DNA from: Clostridiales bacterium
GTDB lineage: Bacteria > Bacillota > Clostridia > Christensenellales > Aristaeellaceae
Assembly (NCBI GenBank): GCA_012512355.1
Contig: JAAZEI010000327.1
Span: forward strand, 1-16,266
Reading direction: 5' to 3'
DNA: 16,266 nt
Shown: piece after piece, positions 1 through 6,306 of the stretch
Numbering within the stretch: position 1 is the first letter of the stretch
Layout: each line of letters opens with the position of its first letter
Notes under the pieces: generated by a model
The model's database searches: none
What the model was told of the DNA's origin: nothing
Seen by the model: only the letters and a program-made list of their open reading frames with translations
Translations under genes and position numbers: made by a program

Positions 1-555
1 CAGAGTACCATTGTGGCAGGCTTAAGCTCGGACGCTTTTGAGAGAACAATCACGGTTTCTGGATTTAGCAAGGCCTATGCCATGACCGGGTGGAGGCTTG
101 GATATGCCTTGGGACCAAAGCACATAATAGAGGCGATGGATGCCTACCAAAGCCATGCTACTGGGAATACATCCAGCATTACACAATACGCCGGTTTGGC
201 AGCCCTTGAAGCAGATCAAAGCTGCGTGAGTCAAATGGGGGAAGCCTTCAATCAACGCCGCAAGATGCTCGTTTCCATTCTAAATAGTATTCCGGGAATT
301 CGCTTCGCCAATCCAAAAGGTGCTTTCTATGTACTGGCTGATATCAATGAATTGCTTGGTAAAACATTTCGCGGCGAGCGCATTGTTAGCGACCTGAGGT
401 TTTCAGAGCTGTTGATGGAGCATGCTTTGGTGTCAGTGGTACCGGGTACGCCGTTTTATGCGCCTGGCTGCCTGAGGCTGAGTTATGCCGCTGACAGTAA
501 GAAAATAGAAGAGGCCGGACAGCGGTTATCCAGTTTTGTGGATGAACTTGTTTAA
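1..555 (+). CDS. Pyridoxal-phosphate aminotransferase, class I/II (C-terminal part, cut by window edge)
   Basis: The open frame begins at base 1 without a start, so the N-terminal half lies outside the window and 184 codons are visible. The segment SGFSKAYAMTGWRLGY is the classic fold-type I aminotransferase signature. Its Lys codon at 70-72 should form the Schiff base with pyridoxal phosphate, and the Arg in TGWRLGY contacts the cofactor phosphate. Near the C-terminus, CLRLSYA carries the Arg expected to bind the substrate alpha-carboxylate, followed by a helical tail usual for the family. These motifs fit aspartate-aminotransferase-like enzymes (AspC/PatA type) of the cytoplasm, moving an amino group between an amino acid and a 2-oxo acid. 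The substrate cannot be fixed because the specificity-determining N-terminal part is missing. The gene converges on mnmG, and the two stop codons overlap by design or chance (TTAA at 552-555), so no terminator fits between them. Confidence 0.9.
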   Translation, partial: QSTIVAGLSSDAFERTITVSGFSKAYAMTGWRLGYALGPKHIIEAMDAYQSHATGNTSSITQYAGLAALEADQSCVSQMGEAFNQRRKMLVSILNSIPGIRFANPKGAFYVLADINELLGKTFRGERIVSDLRFSELLMEHALVSVVPGTPFYAPGCLRLSYAADSKKIEEAGQRLSSFVDELV

Positions 556-2333
556 TCTTCTGCCTTTTGCTGCTTGAGATATATCTGAAGCACAGCGAGG
601 TCGGCGGGAGAAACACCGGGAATACGGGAGGCCTGACCTAAAGAAACAGGCTGCCTGAGGCTGAGTTTCTGCATAGCTTCGATGCGCAGGGATTTGACTC
701 TCGTATAATCGATCTTGGCAGGCAATAGCATGCTTTCCATGGCGATGGTCTGCTTTACTTGTTTTTCCTCTTTTTTAAGATAACCTTCATACTTGATTGA
801 TATTTGTACCTGTTCTCTGGCGGAAGCCACAAAAGGCAAAGGCTCATCCACCAGGTCATCGATTGTATTGCCAGGCTGTTTTAAGAGCTGATATAAGCCT
901 TTATCCTGAAGGTAGTTAAGCAAAGCCTTTGTATGCTTCGCTTTTAGCTCCGTTCTGCGCATGCGATTTTCGTCTGCCAAACCAATTTTATAGGAAAGCT
1001 CAGTTAATCTTAAATCTGCATTATCCTGCCGCAGGTAAAGCCTGTGCTCTGCACGGCTGGTCATCATGCGATAAGGTTCGTCTGTCCCTTTGGCTGTCAA
1101 GTCATCCATCATGACGCCAATATAAGCTTGCGCACGGTTGAGAATCAGCGGTTCTCGGCCTAAAACTGCCTGAGCGGCATTGACACCGGCCAGCAAGCCC
1201 TGTGCTGCTGCCTCCTCGTAGCCGGAAGTGCCATTAATTTGTCCTGCAAAATAGAGACCGGGAACTTTAAGCGCATTCATAGCGGGGGAGATATCCAGTG
1301 GATCGATGCAGTCATATTCTATGGCATAGGCCAGGCGGGTCAGCTGTGCATTTTCAAGCCCAGGTACTGTGCGATAAATCTCCCACTGAACATCTTGGGG
1401 CAAGCTTGTGGACAAACCTTGCACATACCATTCTGGGCTGTGCAGGCCTTCAGGTTCCAGAAACAGCTGGTGCCTGTCTTTGTCAGCAAAGCGATGGACC
1501 TTGTCTTCGATGGAGGGGCAGTATCGGGCACCCGTTCCTTTGATTGCACCCGAAAACATGGGAGATCGGTGAAGGTTTTGGCGAATGATGTCGTGAGTAT
1601 GCTCGTTGGTCCAGGTGAGATAGCAATTGACTTTATTTAGCAGTGGTTTATCTGTCATAAAACTAAAAGGAATAACGGGCTCATCGCCCGTCTGAACGAT
1701 CATCTTTGCAAAGTCAATGCTGCGGGCATCCACTCTGGCAGGCGTACCGGTCTTAAACCTGCGAAGCTCAAAACCAAGCTCATCAAGGCTCTTGGACAAA
1801 AGATTGGCTGACTGCAAACCCTGTGGACCAATATCTTGATGGTATTCGCCGATGATGATGCGGCTCTTTAAATACACTCCCGTAGCGACTATGACGCAGC
1901 TGGCAGTTATATCTTCACCGTTTGCTGTGCGCACACCGCTGACGCGGCCGTTTTTAGTCAAGATATGAGAGACTTCAGCCTCTTTGATGCGCAGATGATC
2001 CTGCGAGAACAATGCTTTACTCATACGCAAATGATAAGCTGATTTGTCCTCTTGCGCTCTGAGGCTATGTACGGCGGGTCCTTTGGCGGTATTGAGCATA
2101 CGGCCTTGCAGCAGGCAGTCGTCTGCTGCCAAACCCATTTCGCCGCCCAGCGCATCCAGTTCGCGCACCAGGTGGCCCTTGCCCGTTCCGCCTATGGATG
2201 GGTTGCAGGGCATATGAGCAATAGAGTCGATATTAAGCGTTAAAAGGAGAGTATCACAGCCCAGTCTGGCAGCTGCCAAGGCTGCTTCACATCCGGCGTG
2301 ACCGGCTCCAATGACGATGATGGGTTCTTTCAT
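552..2333 (-). CDS. mnmG: tRNA uridine-5-carboxymethylaminomethyl synthesis enzyme MnmG (GidA)
   Basis: MnmG is the FAD-binding subunit that works with the GTPase MnmE to place (carboxymethyl)aminomethyl groups at C5 of wobble uridine in certain tRNAs. The protein (593 aa) opens with the dinucleotide-binding motif GAGHAGCEAA (residues 9-18). It continues with the family signature CNPSIGGTGKGH (43-54, including Cys43) and carries the second signature AGQINGTSGYEEAAAQG at about residues 361-377. The C-terminal helical domain for tRNA/MnmE contact ends in ASRIPGVSPADLAVLQ. The length is somewhat below the usual 620-640 aa, but both signatures and the C-terminus are present, so this looks like compactness rather than truncation. 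The ATG at 2333 has AGAGG about nine bases upstream. In many Firmicutes mnmG sits beside mnmE and rsmG near the origin. Here it stands alone behind rpsU, with its own putative promoter and 5' hairpin. Confidence 0.97.
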   Translation of the reverse strand: MKEPIIVIGAGHAGCEAALAAARLGCDTLLLTLNIDSIAHMPCNPSIGGTGKGHLVRELDALGGEMGLAADDCLLQGRMLNTAKGPAVHSLRAQEDKSAYHLRMSKALFSQDHLRIKEAEVSHILTKNGRVSGVRTANGEDITASCVIVATGVYLKSRIIIGEYHQDIGPQGLQSANLLSKSLDELGFELRRFKTGTPARVDARSIDFAKMIVQTGDEPVIPFSFMTDKPLLNKVNCYLTWTNEHTHDIIRQNLHRSPMFSGAIKGTGARYCPSIEDKVHRFADKDRHQLFLEPEGLHSPEWYVQGLSTSLPQDVQWEIYRTVPGLENAQLTRLAYAIEYDCIDPLDISPAMNALKVPGLYFAGQINGTSGYEEAAAQGLLAGVNAAQAVLGREPLILNRAQAYIGVMMDDLTAKGTDEPYRMMTSRAEHRLYLRQDNADLRLTELSYKIGLADENRMRRTELKAKHTKALLNYLQDKGLYQLLKQPGNTIDDLVDEPLPFVASAREQVQISIKYEGYLKKEEKQVKQTIAMESMLLPAKIDYTRVKSLRIEAMQKLSLRQPVSLGQASRIPGVSPADLAVLQIYLKQQKAED

Positions 2334-2380
2334 ATTAGATAGCCTCTGTTATTTATCGCGGTAAACTTGTTCGGTTCATG

Positions 2381-2402
2381 CTGATGCCAAAACCGGCATC
2401 AG
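2381..2402 (-). promoter_or_regulatory. Stem-loop at the predicted 5' end of mnmG mRNA
   Basis: A perfect 8-bp inverted repeat, CTGATGCC/GGCATCAG, has a six-base loop. It starts only a few bases downstream of the predicted transcription start for mnmG. No U-run follows on the minus strand, so it is not a terminator. A neighbouring GGCATC at 2403-2408 (minus strand) could pair with the same arm, giving two mutually exclusive folds. A 5'-terminal hairpin commonly stabilises mRNA; that role is inferred here. Confidence 0.5.
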
Positions 2403-2412
2403 ATGCCTTAAG

Positions 2413-2447
2413 AGTATATAGGAGTCAGGGCAGGGTGCGCAAGTCAA
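2413..2447 (-). promoter_or_regulatory. Putative SigA-type promoter of mnmG
   Basis: On the minus strand, TATACT (2418-2413) matches the -10 consensus at five of six bases. It is preceded by TTGCGC (2442-2437) at 18 bp. An adjacent, better TTGACT (2447-2442) is 21 bp from the overlapping TATATA. The -10 is good but the -35 assignment is ambiguous. The site lies between the rpsU terminator and the mnmG start, where a separate promoter is needed. Confidence 0.5.
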
Positions 2448-2485
2448 GATGCTTTTGCCGTTTATGGGTTAAATTCAAATGCACG

Positions 2486-2520
2486 CATAAAAAATCAGCG
2501 CGGCTCTCGCTGCGCTGATT
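2486..2520 (-). terminator. Rho-independent terminator of rpsU
   Basis: On the minus strand the nine-base arm AATCAGCGC pairs perfectly with GCGCTGATT. The stem extends inward by a G-U and two G-C pairs around a small loop, and a run of six T follows. It lies about 45 bases downstream of the rpsU stop and upstream of the mnmG promoter, so it separates the two minus-strand transcripts. Confidence 0.88.
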
Positions 2521-2564
2521 TGGATAAGAACTCTTACTTATCAATAGAAATCAATGGTTTACCC

Positions 2565-2738
2565 TTAAAACTTGCGTTTGCGGGCGGCTTCCATTTTCTT
2601 CTTGCGTTTGACGCTGGGCTTCTCATAATGCTCGCTTTTGCGAACTTCAGCTAAAACACCCGAGCGGGCGCATTGACGCTTAAAGCGCTTAAGAGCGCTT
2701 TCCAGCGTTTCATTTTCCTTTACACGGACTTCAGACAC
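2565..2738 (-). CDS. rpsU: Small ribosomal subunit protein bS21
   Basis: bS21 is a very basic protein of the 30S subunit that sits near the anti-Shine-Dalgarno region and assists initiation. The 57-residue product begins [19 protein letters not shown], contains the family core [18 protein letters not shown], and ends in the Lys/Arg-rich tail [14 protein letters not shown], matching the usual Firmicutes length of 57-58. I chose the GTG at 2738. The strong site AAGGGGGG lies seven bases upstream, and the resulting N-terminus is the family's. An in-frame GTG at 2759 would place the Shine-Dalgarno inside the gene and add seven atypical residues. It has its own promoter, structured leader and terminator, consistent with high, independently controlled expression. 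Confidence 0.97.
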   Translation of the reverse strand: MSEVRVKENETLESALKRFKRQCARSGVLAEVRKSEHYEKPSVKRKKKMEAARKRKF

Positions 2739-2762
2739 TTGTATTCCCCCCCTTCGCACATC

Positions 2763-2799
2763 TCGCCTTAGCGTACGCCGCTTCCACGGCGGATGGCGA
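2763..2799 (-). promoter_or_regulatory. Foldable 5' leader of rpsU mRNA (candidate autoregulatory structure)
   Basis: The leader of about 65 nt between the predicted start of transcription and the GTG can form a two-tier hairpin. The outer stem TCGCC/GGCGA uses 2795-2799 and 2763-2767. The inner stem CGCCG/CGGCG uses 2787-2791 and 2776-2780 with a six-base loop. Many ribosomal-protein genes have leaders that bind the product. This one matches no leader I can name, so autoregulation is a guess. Confidence 0.33.
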
Positions 2800-2809
2800 C
2801 CGTATTCTA

Positions 2810-2839
2810 ATTATAGCAAAAGCTTAGGGGATGCGTCAA
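2810..2839 (-). promoter_or_regulatory. SigA-type promoter of rpsU
   Basis: On the minus strand, TTGACG (2839-2834) and a perfect TATAAT (2815-2810) are separated by 18 bp, giving a start near 2803 and a leader of about 65 nt. This is among the strongest promoters in the window, as expected for a ribosomal protein. The -35 sits inside a nine-base direct repeat (TTGACGCAT) that recurs 24 bp further upstream. Confidence 0.82.
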
Positions 2840-2915
2840 CTGCTTTTTGTTTTCATGCGTCAATTTTTTGCAAAGTTTGACTTGCTTTGTTTCCAATCAA
2901 GTTGAATATCTTGAA

Positions 2916-2944
2916 TTGACTTTAATTTGAACCTCGCATAGAAT
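2916..2944 (+). promoter_or_regulatory. SigA-type promoter of the FAD oxidoreductase gene
   Basis: TTGACT (2916-2921) and TAGAAT (2939-2944) are 17 bp apart, each one mismatch from consensus. It points away from the rpsU promoter about 75 bp away, making this a divergent control region. The predicted leader is about 67 nt. Confidence 0.7.
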
Positions 2945-3018
2945 GTGTAAGTATCTGGCTTCGTTATTGAGTGATGATACAATAATTTTTATATGCAACC
3001 AACAAACGGAGGATCAGC

Positions 3019-4428
3019 ATGCACTGTGATTTGGTTATTATCGGCGCCGGGCCTGCAGGTATTTTTACTGCGCTGCAGTTATTGAGACGCGGCAGCAAAC
3101 AGCGTATTATCATGGTGGAGAAAGGTGCACCCATTGAAAAGCGCCATTGTCCTAAAGATAAAACCGGCTATTGCATGAATTGCAAGCCCTATTGTCACAT
3201 CACAACAGGTTTTTCCGGCGCGGGTGCTTTTTCTGACGGAAAGCTTTCATTATCCCATGAAGTAGGTGGGCAGTTGCCCGAACTGCTGGGGGAAAAATTT
3301 GCGCAGGAAATGATTGAATATACAGACAAAATATACCTGGAATTTGGTGCCGATGATAAAATCGAAGGCCTTGATGCTGCTGAGAAAATTAAACAGATTC
3401 GTACCAGAGCCATCCGCGCCGGTTTGAAACTTGTTGATTGTCCCATTCGGCACATGGGAACGGAAAAGGCACAGGAAATCTATGGTGCTATTCAGCATTA
3501 TCTGACAGATCATGGTGTCGAAATACTGTTTGGCAGCAATTGCACCAACCTTATTCTGGAAAACGGTGCCTGCCTTGGTGTGCAGGTTGAGCCTGCGAGA
3601 GGCGGACAAGCTTACCAAATTATGGCGAAAAAGACCGTTGTTGCAACCGGCAGGCGCGGGGCTGATTGGCTTGAAAAACTGTGTGAAGAACATGATATCG
3701 CCCACCAGCCGGGCACTGTTGATATCGGTGTGCGGGTTGAAGTTCGCAATGAGGTGATGGAGGAAGTCAATGAAGCACTGTATGAGAGCAAATTGGTTGG
3801 CTATCCTGAGCCTTTCCGTGATAGAGTTCGCACTTTTTGTCAAAATCCGGGTGGTTTTGTAAGCCAGGAAAACTATGACAATGATTTGGCAGTTGTCAAT
3901 GGGCATAGCTACAAAGATCGCAAATCTGACAACACCAATTTATCCATCTTGTGTTCGCATAATTTCAGTTATCCATTTAATCAGCCCATTGCCTATGCTC
4001 AAAAAGTGGGGGAACTGACCAATATGCTGGCCAACGGCAGCATCCTGGTGCAAAGGTTTGGGGATATTTTAAATGGGAAACGCACCTGGGAAAAAGAATT
4101 GCTGCAATCCAATGTTCGGCCTACACTGCCCGATGCAGTTGCGGGGGATATAACAGCTGGCATGCCCTACCGAGCCATGACCAATATCGTTAATTTTATC
4201 AAATCTCTGGATCAGGTGCTGCCTGGTTTTGCTTCACAAGAAACTTTGCTGTACTCACCTGAACTCAAATTTTATTCCAACCTCATCAAGATGGATAAAC
4301 AGCTGACCACCAGCATTGACAACTTGTTCGCCTTGGGAGATTCCAGCGGCTGGACACGGGGCCTGATGATGGCTTCAATGATGGGTGTGCTGCTGGGTGG
4401 CCGTCTGGCGGATGAGGAAGGGCTCTGA
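3019..4428 (+). CDS. FAD-dependent oxidoreductase, COG2509-type, of unknown substrate
   Basis: The 469-residue protein starts with the Rossmann FAD-binding motif DLVIIGAGPAGIFTALQL (residues 4-21, GxGxxG pattern) followed by the ribose-binding acidic residue in VEKG (33-36). A cysteine cluster follows (Cys44, Cys52, Cys55, Cys59; C-x7-C-x2-C-x3-C), leading straight into TTGFSGAGAFSDGKL. The C-terminal motif NLFALGDSSGWTRGLMMASMMG closes the flavin site. This pattern fits the poorly characterised bacterial FAD dehydrogenases of COG2509, which are related to the HI0933-like/GidA flavoprotein superfamily. The cysteines could be redox-active or bind metal; nothing in the sequence decides this. 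No signal peptide or membrane segment is seen, so it should be cytoplasmic. GGAGG lies six bases before the ATG. It appears monocistronic, with its own promoter and terminator. Confidence 0.88.
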   Translation: MHCDLVIIGAGPAGIFTALQLLRRGSKQRIIMVEKGAPIEKRHCPKDKTGYCMNCKPYCHITTGFSGAGAFSDGKLSLSHEVGGQLPELLGEKFAQEMIEYTDKIYLEFGADDKIEGLDAAEKIKQIRTRAIRAGLKLVDCPIRHMGTEKAQEIYGAIQHYLTDHGVEILFGSNCTNLILENGACLGVQVEPARGGQAYQIMAKKTVVATGRRGADWLEKLCEEHDIAHQPGTVDIGVRVEVRNEVMEEVNEALYESKLVGYPEPFRDRVRTFCQNPGGFVSQENYDNDLAVVNGHSYKDRKSDNTNLSILCSHNFSYPFNQPIAYAQKVGELTNMLANGSILVQRFGDILNGKRTWEKELLQSNVRPTLPDAVAGDITAGMPYRAMTNIVNFIKSLDQVLPGFASQETLLYSPELKFYSNLIKMDKQLTTSIDNLFALGDSSGWTRGLMMASMMGVLLGGRLADEEGL

Positions 4429-4447
4429 CATAGTAAAAGCATTTATT

Positions 4448-4478
4448 ACAAGCCTGCTTTCACAGGCTTGTTTTGTTT
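4448..4478 (+). terminator. Rho-independent terminator after the FAD oxidoreductase gene
   Basis: ACAAGCCTG (4448-4456) pairs perfectly with CAGGCTTGT (4463-4471) around a six-base loop, and a T-rich tail follows. It is 20 bases beyond the stop and ends the upstream unit before the L,D-transpeptidase promoter. Confidence 0.88.
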
Positions 4479-4508
4479 GCGTTTGAATGAAGAGTTATAG
4501 AATTATCC

Positions 4509-4537
4509 TTGCAATATTGTTTCCTAAATATTACAAT
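4509..4537 (+). promoter_or_regulatory. Putative SigA-type promoter of the L,D-transpeptidase gene
   Basis: TTGCAA (4509-4514) and TACAAT (4532-4537) are 17 bp apart, just downstream of the preceding terminator. Transcription would begin near 4544, leaving a short leader with the Shine-Dalgarno GGAGGAGG at 4552-4559. Confidence 0.58.
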
Positions 4538-4567
4538 GTTGCTAACAAAATGGAGGAGGATGTCAGG

Positions 4568-6268
4568 GTGAAACGAAATTTCTTGTTTTTATTAGTTTTT
4601 ATGCTCTGCTTGCAGACTTTTAATATAAGGATAGCCGCATCAAGTGAATTTGAACAGGCACAGACTGTAACCTCTGATTCGCGTTTGCTTAAGCATGGAG
4701 ATAGGGGCGAAGATGTCAAGATCTTGCAGGAACGACTGCGTGATCTATTGTATTTGGATGCAAAGGCTACCGGAAATTATCTGAATCAAACAGAAAAAGC
4801 AGTCAAAGCGTTTCAACAGGCTTATGGACTTGACCAGACGGGCGAGGTTGATATTGACCTGCTTGAGCTGATTTACAGCGACGAGGCATATCGCCCCCTG
4901 CAAAAAGGTTCCAAAGGAAAAGATGTCATGGCCTTGCAGGCAAGGCTCAGTGAGCTCGGCTTTTATTTCGGCAAATTAACCGGTTCTTATCTTGACGCAA
5001 CGATGGGAGCGGTAAAGAGTTTTCAATTCCTCAATGGGCTGGAAGTCACCGGAATAGCGGACATTGCTACCCAGAATAAGCTGTATGGCGATGAATACAT
5101 CCTGCCAACGCCTGATCCAAATGCGACACCCAGCCCCACGGCAGCACCCACAACACCACCGGATACGACTTATCCAGGTCAATTAAAATATGGCAGCAAA
5201 TCAAATACAGTAACCGTTTTGCAGGAGCAGCTGGCCTATTTGGGTTATTTTTTGCGCAAGCCGACGGGAGGTTTTTATAAAGAGACTCAGTCTGCTGTTC
5301 AGACCTTTCAAAAACAAAATGGTCTCTCAAATAATGGCGTAGTGGAAGAAACAACTTGGGCTGCGCTTTTTTCTGAGGATGCTGTTTTGCCTCACAATAC
5401 CCCCAAACCAACACCGGAGCCCACCCCCATCCCATATTTTATTGAAGTGGATGTGGCCAACCAATTGATCAAGGTGTTCAAACGAGACAGCAGCAATGAG
5501 TTTACTGACCTGCACAAGGTATTCATTTCCTCAACAGGCACCTCAAGTTATCCCAGCGATGTAGGTGTATGGACTTTAAATGGCAAGAAAGCGCGCTGGG
5601 CCATGTTCCCCACCTGGGGCGGCGGTTATGCCCAGTATTGGACAAGGATTAACAAAAGCATAGCATTTCATTCTTTCCTCTATACATCCGATCGAAAACA
5701 GGTGAAGATGAATTCCGTCAAAGCCCTAGGCCGACCCGCGAGCCATGGCTGCATTCGCATGACTCTTTTTGACGCAAAATGGATATACGACAATATTGGC
5801 AAAGGGGTAGAGGTCTGGATTCATGAAGATGGCTTAATCGATCCGGAGCTGAAGTATTCAGTTCTGCCGGGGCCTTTTGATGCGAAGCTGGGCTATCATG
5901 CCGCCACACCGGTCCCAACTCAAAAACCAACTTATGACATGCAAAGACAGCCTTCGGGTCCTCTTAGAGAGCTAAAGATGGAGGCCGTAGGGGAAGATGT
6001 GTTTTGGCTACAGAGCCGTCTAAAAGAGCTGGGCTATTATCAGGGTACCGTTACCGGACAATACCGCGAAGGGACCAGAGATGCCGTTAAAGCTTACCAA
6101 AAGGCGAATAGTGTGCGAGGCAACGGCATTGCCAATACAGCGACCCTCGAATTGCTTTACAGTCAGACTGCTCAAGAAGTATCAGCACGAGCTACCGCCT
6201 CACCAGTGCCATCCGACAGTCCGTCGCCGATTACGGAATTTGTTGTTGAGGAAATAGAGAGGGATTGA
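4568..6268 (+). CDS. Secreted L,D-transpeptidase (YkuD) with four peptidoglycan-binding domains
   Basis: This is a cell-wall enzyme expected to form 3-3 cross-links or otherwise exchange D-amino acids at the peptide stem. I start it at GTG 4568, which follows GGAGGAGG by eight bases and gives a clean signal peptide (MKRNFLFLLVFMLCLQ, likely cleaved near IAA-SS at residue 24). An in-frame start at 4487 would precede the predicted promoter. The mature protein has two PG_binding_1 repeats (about residues 40-103 and 110-172), a Pro/Thr-rich linker, a third repeat (205-268), and another Pro/Thr linker. The YkuD domain (290-420) carries the catalytic motif SHGCIRM with Cys395 and an upstream AFHSF histidine. 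A further Pro/Thr linker and a fourth binding repeat (468-532) follow, then a Ser/Pro tail. No lipobox or sortase motif is visible, so attachment to the wall is probably through the binding repeats. It shares a transcript with the downstream decarboxylase gene. Confidence 0.93.
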   Translation: MKRNFLFLLVFMLCLQTFNIRIAASSEFEQAQTVTSDSRLLKHGDRGEDVKILQERLRDLLYLDAKATGNYLNQTEKAVKAFQQAYGLDQTGEVDIDLLELIYSDEAYRPLQKGSKGKDVMALQARLSELGFYFGKLTGSYLDATMGAVKSFQFLNGLEVTGIADIATQNKLYGDEYILPTPDPNATPSPTAAPTTPPDTTYPGQLKYGSKSNTVTVLQEQLAYLGYFLRKPTGGFYKETQSAVQTFQKQNGLSNNGVVEETTWAALFSEDAVLPHNTPKPTPEPTPIPYFIEVDVANQLIKVFKRDSSNEFTDLHKVFISSTGTSSYPSDVGVWTLNGKKARWAMFPTWGGGYAQYWTRINKSIAFHSFLYTSDRKQVKMNSVKALGRPASHGCIRMTLFDAKWIYDNIGKGVEVWIHEDGLIDPELKYSVLPGPFDAKLGYHAATPVPTQKPTYDMQRQPSGPLRELKMEAVGEDVFWLQSRLKELGYYQGTVTGQYREGTRDAVKAYQKANSVRGNGIANTATLELLYSQTAQEVSARATASPVPSDSPSPITEFVVEEIERD

Positions 6269-6306
6269 TGAGTTTGCCAGACAAGGATTCAGCAAAATAT
6301 CTTTGA
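6268..6306 (+). CDS. Twelve-codon mini-ORF bridging the transpeptidase and decarboxylase genes
   Basis: The frame MSLPDKDSAKYL starts on the ATG of a TGATG shared with the transpeptidase stop, and it stops on a TGA that overlaps the decarboxylase ATG by one base (TGATG again). AGAGGG lies just upstream of its start, whereas the decarboxylase ATG has no Shine-Dalgarno at normal distance; the nearest, AAGGA, is about 18 bases away. The simplest reading is a translation relay that hands ribosomes from one gene to the next, or a leader peptide. The peptide matches no family I know and may not accumulate. Confidence 0.4.
   Translation: MSLPDKDSAKYL

Noticed and set aside
1239..1640. Plus-strand open frame of 133 codons opposite mnmG
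   Set aside because: Antisense to conserved mnmG coding sequence, with low-similarity composition and no plausible initiation site.
2353..2379. Eight-codon frame MNRTSLPR in the mnmG leader (minus strand)
   Set aside because: It has no Shine-Dalgarno, and its start is occluded by the leader hairpin; most likely chance.
3250..3906. Minus-strand open frame of 218 codons opposite the FAD oxidoreductase
   Set aside because: No recognisable motif, and the plus-strand gene across it has intact family signatures; it is an antisense shadow.
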